A stretch of DNA of 7,831 nucleotides from Sedimentisphaerales bacterium (GTDB lineage: Bacteria; Planctomycetota; Phycisphaerae; Sedimentisphaerales; SG8-4): positions 1 through 7,831 of the forward strand of contig JAFGCA010000736.1 in NCBI GenBank assembly GCA_016932895.1, read 5' to 3'. The notes beneath the pieces were generated by a model. That model did not search any database. It had not been told where the DNA came from and saw nothing but the letters and a program-made list of their open reading frames with translations. The translations under genes and the position numbers were made by a program. The stretch's first letter is position 1, and every line of letters starts with the position of its first letter. Positions 1 through 6,292 of the stretch are shown here, piece by piece.

Positions 1-1416
1 CTCAGCGCCTTCGGGCAAAAGGCCCGCCAGACGCCTAACCTCGACCGGCTGGCCCTGGGCGGGGTGCGTTTCACGCAGGCCTACGCCGGTGCAAGCATGT
101 GCGCGCCGTCGCGGGCCGTGCTGATGACCGGCATGCACCTGGGCCACTGCCGCGTCCGACACAACGCCTCCGTGAGGGGCGGGCAGGACTACATCCTCGA
201 CGAAGACGTCACCGTCGCCGAGGTCCTCAAGCGGGCCGGCTACCGAACCGGCTTCGTCGGCAAGTGGGGCATCGGCCTGCCTACTACCGAGGGCGTCCCG
301 CACAAGCAAGGCTTCGACCTGGCCTACGGATTCTACGACCAGCGCCGGGCCCACGGTTACTACCCCGAGTACCTCATGCACAACGGACGCAAGGACCCGC
401 TGCCGCAAAACGGCGGCTTCAACATGACGCGGATGTACGAATACGACCGCAAGTCCCTGGACAAGATGGCGCCCGAGACGCGGAACCGCTACGACGAGAA
501 AGGCCGCTTCGTCCCCGACGGCGTCGCCGACCCGCGCGAGGCGGTCAACTCGCAGGATTGCATCCATGCCAAAGCCCTGGAGTTCGTGCGGGACAACAAG
601 GGCCACCCGTTCTTCCTGTACTACGCCACGCAGATTCCGCACGGGCCGCTGGTGGCCCGGGAGCTGGGGCGTTTCAAGGACGCGCCCTGGGACCTCAAGC
701 ACAAGGAATGGGCAGCCATGATCGACCACCTCGACCGCCACGTCGGCGAGTTGGTCGCCTGCCTCGAATCGCACGGCCTGCTCGACAACACCATCCTCTT
801 CTTCGCCAGCGACAACGGCTACGAGCCGTCCTACCTGAACAACAAGCGTTACGAGGACGATCCGATCTTCCGTTACAAGGGTCCGTGGCCCGGAGGCAAG
901 TTCAGCAACCGCGAGGGCGGCCTGCGCGTCCCCTTCTTCGTCTATTGGAAGGACCGAATCGAGCCGCGTGTCAGCGAGCACGTCACCGCCTTCTGGGATT
1001 TCCTCGCCACCGCCGCCGACTTAGCCGGCGTGACGCCCCACGACACGGACGGCATCAGCATCGTCGCAGACTTGGAGAACCGCCCCGCCGCCCAGCGCCG
1101 CCACGAGTGCCTCTACTGGGAGTACGGCACCAGCAGACAGTCGCAGAGCGTGCGCCTGGATCAATGGCATGCGTATCGGCCGCACCCGGACAAACCGATG
1201 GAGCTGTACGACATCGTCAACGATCCCGCGTGCAACAGCAACAAAGCCGCCGAGCGGCCCGACGTCGTCGAGAAGATCGCGCGCATCATGAAAGAGGCCC
1301 ACACGCCCAGTCAATGGTACATCAATCCGGGCGAAACCCCCGAGAGTATCGAGGCCAAGAAGCAGCGGGCCAAGCGCCACCCCATGCCCCAGGGCCGCCG
1401 CGCCAACGGCATATAG
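1..1416 (+). CDS. Sulfatase (arylsulfatase A-like, S1 family), 5' end cut by window
   Basis: Hydrolase predicted to remove sulfate esters, probably from sulfated polysaccharide or glycan; such enzymes are usually exported, but the N-terminus is outside the window. The frame is open from base 1 to the TAG at 1414-1416 (471 codons). The sulfatase signature C-A-P-S-R starts at 100-102; its Cys is the residue converted to formylglycine by the maturation enzyme. Next come G-K-W-G (Lys at 262-264), a P-H-G-P motif near 640, D-N-G at 811-819 and E-G-G-L-R-V-P near 913. The C-terminal E-L-Y-D-I-V-N-D-P and the W-Y-I-N-P tail are also typical. The His that usually follows K-W in G-K-W-H is Gly here, as I recall for a planctomycete subgroup. 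The usual N-terminal metal-binding Asp pair would lie upstream of the window. Substrate cannot be told from sequence. It converges on the minus-strand gene ending at 1533. Confidence 0.95.
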   Translation, partial: LSAFGQKARQTPNLDRLALGGVRFTQAYAGASMCAPSRAVLMTGMHLGHCRVRHNASVRGGQDYILDEDVTVAEVLKRAGYRTGFVGKWGIGLPTTEGVPHKQGFDLAYGFYDQRRAHGYYPEYLMHNGRKDPLPQNGGFNMTRMYEYDRKSLDKMAPETRNRYDEKGRFVPDGVADPREAVNSQDCIHAKALEFVRDNKGHPFFLYYATQIPHGPLVARELGRFKDAPWDLKHKEWAAMIDHLDRHVGELVACLESHGLLDNTILFFASDNGYEPSYLNNKRYEDDPIFRYKGPWPGGKFSNREGGLRVPFFVYWKDRIEPRVSEHVTAFWDFLATAADLAGVTPHDTDGISIVADLENRPAAQRRHECLYWEYGTSRQSQSVRLDQWHAYRPHPDKPMELYDIVNDPACNSNKAAERPDVVEKIARIMKEAHTPSQWYINPGETPESIEAKKQRAKRHPMPQGRRANGI

Positions 1417-1456
1417 CCCGCAACGGTCAAAGCGACACGAAGCAACCTGTGTCCGG

Positions 1457-1490
1457 GTGGCAGCGCCAAGACCGCAGGTCTTGACGATGG
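1457..1490 (+). repeat. GTGG-type REP-like hairpin repeat, copy C
   Basis: A 34-base element starting GTGGCAGCG and ending CGATGG, with an inner hairpin CAAGACC-gca-GGTCTTG (7 bp, 3-base loop). It matches the copies at 5114-5147 and, inverted, at 5195-5224 outside the stem. One stem pair differs from copy 5114 by a two-sided change (A-T in place of G-C). It sits between the convergent sulfatase and paralog 1 genes, 40 bases past the sulfatase stop, and could end transcription from either side, although there is no T tract. Confidence 0.7.
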
Positions 1491-1532
1491 AGTCCCGGAT
1501 GCACCAGACCGTCGCCGCAGCGACCTTCCCCG

Positions 1533-2477
1533 TCAGCGTCGTCCCCCGCCAAAGTCGGGCGGGTCGTGGACCAGGACGGAATCGTATTCGTTCGCCGGGG
1601 CAAACTGCACCGGCGGCACTCCTCCGAATGGATCCCCGGTGTTGTGATTATACGAGATCGTGTAAATGTTGTCCGGTGCGTCCGCAAAGGCCGCTGGGGC
1701 ATCCGCACCTGTGGCGCCGCAATAGGAGCGTGTCTCGAAGTTCACGCGGCCGTCAAGGAAGAGAACATTCTGCCCGTCGCTCCGGTGACTCACGGCATTG
1801 CCGGCGCGAGCCATTTCAGCCGACCCGAAATACGGTGGGATATCCGGCATAAAATTGACAAAGATGCCGGCGTCGGCGGCCGGACTCTCGATCCACGGAC
1901 TCCGGTCGGCCACGACGGCCAGGTTCGGGTCGCGCGATGTCGCCAAGGGGTACATCCCGAACGGCATGTGGTAGGCGTAGCTGCAATGCTCGGGCGCCTC
2001 GCTGGGTGGCCCGAAATCCCACGCGTCCGTCAGCTCGAAATCTGAAGGAATAGCGGTCAAATCAGAGAGCTTGAACTCGGTCGTCCCTTCATCGCCCCCG
2101 CAGACGAAGACCCGCGTCGGCATCTCCATGTACTTGACGAGCATATACAGACACGAGCTGATGCTCGCTCTACCACCGCTTTCATCAGTCGGAGTGACGC
2201 CGAAAGCATTGTAGCGATCGACTGCCGTCCAGTTGTAGGGTTTGCCCCATGTTGTGCTCGGCCCGCCCGTGCGGGGCAGGGCGCCGTCGTAATCCTCAGC
2301 GTAGACCAGCATCGCCTTGCCGATCTGGCCGAGATTGGCAAGGCAGACGACCCGCATCTGGGCCTCTCGCGTCCGCGCAAACAGCGCCGGCACGATCATC
2401 AGGAGAAACACGCACAGCACCGCCAGCACCAGAACATCGGCACACATCACTCGCCTCGCATCGATTCGCCGTCTCAT
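1533..2477 (-). CDS. Pilin-like H-X9-DG family protein, paralog 1 (314 aa)
   Basis: Function unknown; probably a membrane-anchored protein with its body outside the cytoplasmic membrane. Residues 12-32 form one hydrophobic helix after an Arg-rich start. Then comes a pseudopilin-like stretch (C-L-A-N-L-G-Q-I-G-K-A-M-L, 45-57; E-D-Y-D-G-A-L-P, 61-68) and a C-terminal H-R-S-D-G-Q-N-V-L-F-L-D-G motif (231-243) of the prepilin-associated H-X9-DG type, here with ten residues between His and Asp. Cys45, Cys126 and Cys165 are shared with both paralogs (5268-6152 and 6287-7474). Unlike paralog 2, it lacks the Gly of a prepilin cleavage site and has Asp where the conserved Glu would be. The start at 2477 is chosen because GGAGG lies 9 bases upstream; the ATG at 2486 directly abuts that GGAGG. 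It has its own promoter candidate, so it is likely separate from the ClC gene. Confidence 0.85.
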   Translation of the reverse strand: MRRRIDARRVMCADVLVLAVLCVFLLMIVPALFARTREAQMRVVCLANLGQIGKAMLVYAEDYDGALPRTGGPSTTWGKPYNWTAVDRYNAFGVTPTDESGGRASISSCLYMLVKYMEMPTRVFVCGGDEGTTEFKLSDLTAIPSDFELTDAWDFGPPSEAPEHCSYAYHMPFGMYPLATSRDPNLAVVADRSPWIESPAADAGIFVNFMPDIPPYFGSAEMARAGNAVSHRSDGQNVLFLDGRVNFETRSYCGATGADAPAAFADAPDNIYTISYNHNTGDPFGGVPPVQFAPANEYDSVLVHDPPDFGGGRR

Positions 2478-2486
2478 TCCGCGCAT

Positions 2487-2491
2487 CCTCC
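2487..2491 (-). promoter_or_regulatory. Ribosome binding site that decides the start of paralog 1
   Basis: The minus strand reads GGAGG immediately before the ATG at 2486, which leaves no spacing for that codon. The in-frame ATG at 2477 is 9 bases downstream, a normal distance. The shorter 314-residue form is therefore preferred. Confidence 0.65.
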
Positions 2492-2520
2492 ACTAAAGGA
2501 CCTCATCGATCGACGATCCC

Positions 2521-2555
2521 GGAAAAAGCCTCTTCTCTCCCGAAATCGTTTTTCC
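2521..2555 (-). other. Inverted repeat in the leader of paralog 1
   Basis: GGAAAAA (2521-2527) and TTTTTCC (2549-2555) are exact inverted copies separated by 21 bases, downstream of the promoter candidate and upstream of the start. The adjacent stretch near 2505-2517 is rich in GATCG/CGATC. A leader hairpin is possible but not shown. Confidence 0.3.
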
Positions 2556-2575
2556 TCGTCGTGTCAACACCAACG

Positions 2576-2604
2576 ATTCTACCAGTCCGCGCCGCCCCTA
2601 ACAA
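2576..2604 (-). promoter_or_regulatory. Promoter candidate for paralog 1
   Basis: On the minus strand: -35 TTGTTA (2599-2604), a 17-base spacer, and -10 TAGAAT (2576-2581) preceded by TG one base upstream, an extended -10. Predicted transcription starts near 2569, giving a leader of about 90 bases. Confidence 0.45.
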
Positions 2605-2673
2605 GCAACAATTCCACATCGCCCGGCACAATTCCGATGCCGGAGCGCCTCATCGAATTTGTCATCCTGAACT

Positions 2674-2744
2674 GTAGGGTGGGTCCTTGACCCACGCGTT
2701 CCTGCGCGCAACGTTTCTACGCGTGGGTTGAGAACCCACCCTAC
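2674..2744. repeat. REPIN-like inverted pair of GTAG-type hairpins
   Basis: Two 25-base arms in inverted orientation (2674-2698 and 2720-2744) with a 21-base spacer; they match at 22 of 25 positions. Each arm starts, in its own 5'-3' sense, with GTAG and holds a 7-bp stem with a 3-base loop: GTGGGTC-ctt-GACCCAC (2679-2695) and GTGGGTT-gag-AACCCAC (2723-2739). The last stem pair is C-G in one arm and T-A in the other. A GTAG base plus a short hairpin, in inverted pairs, is the layout of REP/REPIN elements mobilised by RAYT (TnpA-REP) transposases. It begins 64 bases past the ClC stop and could protect or end that transcript. Confidence 0.75.
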
Positions 2745-2807
2745 CGCGGCGTTCCTTGCGCCATCACGCGGCCGCCGTGTGACTTTGCGCCACAATCAGG
2801 GGCCGTA

Positions 2808-4841
2808 TCAGATGTGTTGCTGGAGGGCCTTGATGTCCTTGTCGGTGCCGCCGACGAGGAGGGTGTCGCCGGCGCGGAAGACGTAGGCGGCGCTGGGAGT
2901 GACGAATTGCGGCTCGCCCGCTTCGCGCTGCTCCTTGACGATGAAGACCGACACGTGGTAGCGCGAGCGCAGCTCGAGCGTCCCGAGCTTTTGGCCCGCC
3001 ATCCACCGGGGCACTTCGATCTCGGCCACCACGGTGTCGCCGCCGATATGCAACGTCTGGGATTTGTCGTGGGCCGTGATGCGGGCGCCCAGCTCGATGG
3101 CGATGTTGCGGTTGGCGACCTGTAGGTTGTACTGTCGCATGATGTCGCTGATGATGACCGAGCCGACGAGGCGGCCCTCGCCGTCCACAACGGGAAGGCG
3201 GTCCAGTCCCGTCTCGGCGAAGCGGTCCACCACCGTATCCAGCGACTCCGTGACGCGTACGGGCGCGATGTCGCGCTTGAAGTCGCTGACGTGGTAGGCA
3301 TGGTTGAGCTCGCCGGAATGGCTCAGCGCGTGCTTGAGATCCTGTAACAGGATGCCGCCGGTCAGCCGGGCGCGGGTGTCGAGCGTGAAGATCACGTTGC
3401 GATGCGTGTTCAGCGCCAGCGTGACGAGCGACTCGAACGGAGCGGTTTCCGAGATGGACGCCTCGTCGTGGCGCAGCACGTCCTTGACGGCGATGGCGCG
3501 GAGGATATTAAGGTCCTCGCCGTGATGGGCGCGGATGCCCCGGCGGCGCAGCTTCTCGGTGTAGATCGATTCCGGACTGAGCTTGCGCGAAACGAACGTC
3601 GCCATCACCACGGTGAACATCAGCGGCAGCAGCATGTTGTACTCGTCGGTCAGCTCCAGCAGGATGATGATCGCCGAGAGCGGCGCCAGCGTGCAGGCGC
3701 CGTTGACGGCAGCCATTCCCACCAGCGCATAGGCGCCCGTGGAGGCGGTGATTCCGGGGAAGAGTTGGTTGGCGATGGTCCCGAAGGCGCCGCCCAGCAT
3801 GGCGCCGATGAACAGCGACGGCGCGAAGACGCCTCCCGAGCCGCCCGAGCCGATGGTCACGGCCGTCGCAAGAATCTTCAGCACGACCAGCAACAGCATG
3901 ACGTGCAGCGCGAGCTGACCGTCGAAGAGGGCGCGGATTCCCTCGTAGCCCACGCCCATGATATGGGGGTAGATGATGGCCGCGGCACCCACGAGCAGAC
4001 CGCCCAGAGCAGGACGAATCCATTGCGGCCACCGCGTCCGCTCGAAGAGGTCGTCGCCGACGTAGATGCTGCGCGAAAAGACGAATCCGACCAGACCGGC
4101 GACGAGCCCGAGGGCCAGATAGAGGCCGAACTCCCAGGGCGAGACCATCGCGAATTGCGGCAGGACGAATTCGGTGATGTCACCGTGGAACTGCCGGGTC
4201 ACGGCGGTAGCGGCAACCGCCGAGACGAGGATCGGCGTAAAGGCGCTGAGGCCGAAGTCCGAGACGATCAACTCCAGCGAGAACAGCGTGCCGGCCATCG
4301 GCGCGTTGAAGGTCGCGGCGATGCCGGCCGAGACGCCACAGCCAACCAGGGTTTTGAGCTGCACCGGGTGGACGCGGAGCAACTGGCCCGCCGTCGAGGC
4401 GATGGCGGCGCCGATCTGCACGATGGGTCCTTCCCGGCCGACCGAGCCGCCGCTGGCGATGCTCACCGCCGAGGCCAGCGTCTTGACCACGACCACCACC
4501 GGGCGAATGATGCTGTTGCGCGTGATCACCGCGATCATGACTTCGGGCACCCCGTGGCCCTTCGCCTCGCGGGCCAGGAAGTAGATCAGCGGGCCAACGA
4601 TCAAGCCGCCCACCGCCGGCATCAGCAGCCGCCGGAACCAGGCCACCGCCAGCAGCGAATCCGGCGCCATGTCCGGCGTCGCCCAGAACACCTCCTGCAG
4701 AAAGAAGATCAGCTTCTTGAAAAAGAGCGCACCGAAGCCGCCTAAAATGCCGATCACCACCGCAAACAACACCGTCTGCGTCGCCGGCGTCAGCTTCAGA
4801 TAGCGTCGAACAGATTGTCTCCCCGGCCGAGTTCGTCCCAT
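2808..4841 (-). CDS. ClC-family chloride channel or H+/Cl- antiporter with CBS pair and TrkA-C-like tail (677 aa)
   Basis: Integral inner-membrane protein moving chloride or a related anion. Residues about 20-420 are the ClC membrane domain. Signature stretches are G-H-G-V-P-E (95-100), G-S-V-G-R-E-G-P (132-139, with gating Glu137), N-A-P-M-A-G (179-184), G-S-G-G-S-G-G-V-F-A-P (331-341) and Tyr427 matching the filter Tyr of E. coli ClcA. Two CBS domains follow (about 447-505 and 525-577), which in this family often bind nucleotides and gate transport. A TrkA-C/RCK-C-like domain closes the chain (about 595-677; E-I-E-V-P, A-G-D-T-L-L-V-G-G). The Ser of the G-S-G-I-P filter is His96, and the internal proton Glu (Glu203 in ClcA) aligns to Leu191, so proton coupling is uncertain. 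The ATG at 4841 has a weak AAGG 5 bases upstream. It stands alone between gaps of 330 and 426 bases. Confidence 0.93.
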   Translation of the reverse strand: MGRTRPGRQSVRRYLKLTPATQTVLFAVVIGILGGFGALFFKKLIFFLQEVFWATPDMAPDSLLAVAWFRRLLMPAVGGLIVGPLIYFLAREAKGHGVPEVMIAVITRNSIIRPVVVVVKTLASAVSIASGGSVGREGPIVQIGAAIASTAGQLLRVHPVQLKTLVGCGVSAGIAATFNAPMAGTLFSLELIVSDFGLSAFTPILVSAVAATAVTRQFHGDITEFVLPQFAMVSPWEFGLYLALGLVAGLVGFVFSRSIYVGDDLFERTRWPQWIRPALGGLLVGAAAIIYPHIMGVGYEGIRALFDGQLALHVMLLLVVLKILATAVTIGSGGSGGVFAPSLFIGAMLGGAFGTIANQLFPGITASTGAYALVGMAAVNGACTLAPLSAIIILLELTDEYNMLLPLMFTVVMATFVSRKLSPESIYTEKLRRRGIRAHHGEDLNILRAIAVKDVLRHDEASISETAPFESLVTLALNTHRNVIFTLDTRARLTGGILLQDLKHALSHSGELNHAYHVSDFKRDIAPVRVTESLDTVVDRFAETGLDRLPVVDGEGRLVGSVIISDIMRQYNLQVANRNIAIELGARITAHDKSQTLHIGGDTVVAEIEVPRWMAGQKLGTLELRSRYHVSVFIVKEQREAGEPQFVTPSAAYVFRAGDTLLVGGTDKDIKALQQHI

Positions 4842-5007
4842 ACAGGCCTTATACCTCGTCGAATTTCACACGGTCCTGCTCATCGGTCCTTCCGGTGACA
4901 ACGGGCTTGGCCGCGTACGACAAAACCACGTTCACCACCCCAAAGGAAAGAAGGTCGCCTTACCTGGACCCTGCAACGGCAGGCAACCAACCGAAATGAG
5001 CGGCCAG

Positions 5008-5036
5008 AGTATACCACAGTCCCGCGCGTCCCGCAA
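5008..5036 (-). promoter_or_regulatory. Promoter candidate for the ClC gene
   Basis: On the minus strand: -35 TTGCGG (5031-5036), a 17-base spacer and -10 TATACT (5008-5013) preceded by TG-n, an extended -10. Transcription would start near 5001, leaving a leader of about 160 bases before the start codon at 4841. Confidence 0.45.
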
Positions 5037-5113
5037 CCCCCGCCCCCGGCGGCGCTTCGCGTTTGTGGGAGAGTCTGGCGGAACCGAGATACAGTCCTTC
5101 GCCGGCCTCCGGG

Positions 5114-5147
5114 GTGGCAGCGTCAAGGCCGCAGGCCTTGGCGATGG
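5114..5147 (+). repeat. GTGG-type REP-like hairpin repeat, copy A
   Basis: A 34-base element, GTGGCAGCGT then CAAGGCC-gca-GGCCTTG then GCGATGG. The 7-bp perfect stem can extend outward by one G-T wobble and two G-C pairs. Together with the inverted copy at 5195-5224, 47 bases away, it forms a REPIN-like pair. It lies between paralog 2 and the ClC gene, upstream of the ClC promoter candidate. Confidence 0.7.
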
Positions 5148-5194
5148 TTCAACGCCAAGTAACCCTCTATCAGCATACGAAGCAGAAAAGTCCA

Positions 5195-5224
5195 CCATCG
5201 CCAAGCTACGCTTGACGCTGCCAC
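5195..5224 (-). repeat. GTGG-type REP-like hairpin repeat, copy B (inverted)
   Basis: Read on the minus strand it is GTGGCAGCGTCAAGC-gta-GCTTGGCGATGG, 30 bases. Both flanks match copy A at 5114-5147, while the stem tip is two base pairs shorter on each side, so the hairpin is kept although its sequence differs. It lies 43 bases past the paralog 2 stop. Confidence 0.7.
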
Positions 5225-5260
5225 GCGCATGCCAAAATATCTTCATAGACGCGCACGCCC

Positions 5261-5280
5261 CCCGCGGTCAAGGCCGCGGG
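5261..5280 (-). other. GC hairpin spanning the stop codon of paralog 2
   Basis: CCCGCGG (5261-5267) and CCGCGGG (5274-5280) are exact inverted repeats with a 6-base loop; the TGA stop (5268-5270) is in the loop. There is no following T tract, so a standard intrinsic terminator is not supported. Confidence 0.45.
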
Positions 5281-6152
5281 AGGGCCGGATCGTTGACGAG
5301 GAGGGAATCGTTGGGGTCTGCCGGTTGCGATCCGACGACAGGCGGCGTCCCGCGCGCCTTGTCCTGACCGTCCCAGGACGTGTAGATGTTGTCGTCGTCC
5401 AGAGCGCAGAAGGAGCGCATTTCGAAACTGGCGTGGCTGTCGAGAAAGAGTACATTCTGGCCGTCTTCGCTGTGCGTTACAGCATTGCCGCCGCGAGCCT
5501 CATCACGTGTCCCGTTGTACGGCGGAATGTTGGGCTTGAACCCGGAGAAGGCCCTGGCCTGGCGGAAAGGCGAATCTATCCAGGGATTGCGGTCGGCGGC
5601 GACGGCGAAACCCGGGTCACCGTGTACGGTCGGCTTGTGCGGGCTGTAGACCATGTGATAGGCGTAGCTGCAATGCTTCGGCGGGTCCGGGCCAAAGTCC
5701 CACAATGTATCCAGTGCCCGACCGCGGAGGCGGTACAAGCCCGGCTTGAATTCCGTGACACCTTTGTCGTGATTGCACAAGAGCGACTTCGGCGTCAGTT
5801 CGCAGTACTTGACCAGAAGATACAAGCTGGCGCTGATACTGGCCCGGCCGCCTTGGTGGCTGTCGCGCTGCGTGCCAAACGCGGCGTATTGGTCCATGGC
5901 AGTCCAATCTGGAATACGAGCGTTCCAGCAGCCGTCGACGCCGCCGGCGCGAGGAAGTTCCTCCTCGTAGTCATTGGCATAGATGAGCATCGCCTTGCCG
6001 ATGGCGCAGAGATTCGACCCGCAGATCGGGCGAACGGCGACGCTTCGACGTCGCCGCAGCACCGGCACGAGCAGCGCCAGAAAGAACACACACACAACCA
6101 GAAGAAACACCAACTCGCCCACCGTCAGTCCCGAGTTACGTCGCTTGTCCAT
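5268..6152 (-). CDS. Pilin-like H-X9-DG family protein with prepilin-like leader, paralog 2 (294 aa)
   Basis: Function unknown; probably a pseudopilin-like exported protein. The N-terminus has a basic stretch (K3, R4, R5), then S-G-L-T-V-G-E-L (7-14) and a hydrophobic helix to about residue 32. This resembles a type IV prepilin leader, with cleavage expected after Gly8 and Glu13 at the conserved fifth mature position. The body follows paralogs 1 and 3: G-S-N-L-C-A-I-G-K-A-M-L-I-Y (45-58), W-D-F-G-P (151-155), C-S-Y-A-Y-H-M (161-167), A-A-D-R-N-P-W-I (185-192), and H-S-E-D-G-Q-N-V-L-F-L-D-S (227-239), where the usual D-G is D-S. Shared Cys are 44, 126 and 161; Cys249 is shared with paralog 1 only. 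GGAGG (6163-6167) is 10 bases before the ATG. No pilus or secretion genes are adjacent, so use in a pilus or type II system is only an inference. Confidence 0.87.
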   Translation of the reverse strand: MDKRRNSGLTVGELVFLLVVCVFFLALLVPVLRRRRSVAVRPICGSNLCAIGKAMLIYANDYEEELPRAGGVDGCWNARIPDWTAMDQYAAFGTQRDSHQGGRASISASLYLLVKYCELTPKSLLCNHDKGVTEFKPGLYRLRGRALDTLWDFGPDPPKHCSYAYHMVYSPHKPTVHGDPGFAVAADRNPWIDSPFRQARAFSGFKPNIPPYNGTRDEARGGNAVTHSEDGQNVLFLDSHASFEMRSFCALDDDNIYTSWDGQDKARGTPPVVGSQPADPNDSLLVNDPALPRP

Positions 6153-6182
6153 ATCCGCGTTCCCTCCCGAGAACTCTCACAC

Positions 6183-6211
6183 ATCATAGCATGCGTTGAC
6201 CGTGCCCACAA
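6183..6211 (-). promoter_or_regulatory. Promoter candidate for paralog 2
   Basis: On the minus strand: -35 TTGTGG (6206-6211), a 17-base spacer and -10 TATGAT (6183-6188) with TG one base upstream. Transcription would start near 6176, about 24 bases before the start codon. Just upstream of the -35 lies an 11-base palindrome TACGA-a-TCGTA (6216-6226), a possible operator. Confidence 0.55.
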
Positions 6212-6277
6212 ATGATACGAATCGTAATGGCCTCGTGTGCGATCTGTGCGCGTCTATGACGATATCCTCGCATACGC

Positions 6278-6292
6278 GTGGCAGCGTCAAGG
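6278..6292 (+). repeat. Half copy of the GTGG-type repeat at the end of paralog 3
   Basis: GTGGCAGCGTCAAGG is identical to the first 15 bases of copy A (5114-5128), but the second half of the hairpin is missing. It overlaps the last codons and the TGA stop (6287-6289) of paralog 3. The five bases before it (ATACGC context) also resemble the flank of copy B. It is either a degraded repeat or a chance match of 15 bases. Confidence 0.5.

Larger units (their letters stand above)
2478..2807. other. 330-base gene-free interval between the ClC gene and paralog 1
   Basis: No convincing gene. From the ClC stop toward paralog 1 it holds a palindromic repeat pair (2674-2744), a 6-bp inverted repeat CCGGCA/TGCCGG (2623-2628 and 2638-2643), a promoter candidate (2576-2604) and a leader with a second inverted repeat (2521-2555). 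Open frames crossing it are shadows or chance. Confidence 0.7.
4842..5267. other. 426-base gene-free interval between paralog 2 and the ClC gene
   Basis: No supportable gene. It holds a promoter candidate reading into the ClC gene (5008-5036), an inverted pair of GTGG-type hairpin repeats (5114-5147 and 5195-5224), and half of the hairpin at the end of paralog 2. I looked for a fluoride or other riboswitch in the ClC leader (4842-5005) and recognised none. Confidence 0.7.

Noticed and set aside
99..1484. Plus-strand open frame (461 codons) overlapping the sulfatase
   Set aside because: Arg- and Pro-rich shadow frame; the sulfatase frame carries all the catalytic motifs.
2661..2673. GTCATCCTGAACT before the GTAG repeat as a further repeat element
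   Set aside because: It resembles the start of a common intergenic repeat, but it is too short here to support.
3402..4745. Long plus-strand open frame (447 codons) opposite the ClC gene
   Set aside because: It is rich in Arg, Asp, Glu, His and Gln with no domain, as expected for the antisense frame of a GC-rich membrane protein gene; the ClC frame has clear family motifs.
4866..4883. Five-codon reading frame (M-S-R-T-V) in the ClC leader with GGAAGG before it
   Set aside because: Too short to tell from chance, with no attenuation structure and no composition suggesting a regulatory peptide.
4842..5005. Possible fluoride or other riboswitch in the ClC leader
   Set aside because: I could not match the conserved core of a fluoride riboswitch or another class I know; a covariance search would settle it.
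1457..5224. CRISPR array made from the GTGG repeats
   Set aside because: The copies are far apart, in both orientations and have self-complementary cores with no regular spacers.
5229..6215. Plus-strand open frame (328 codons) opposite paralog 2
   Set aside because: No recognisable domain; the minus-strand frame is conserved with two paralogs in the same window.
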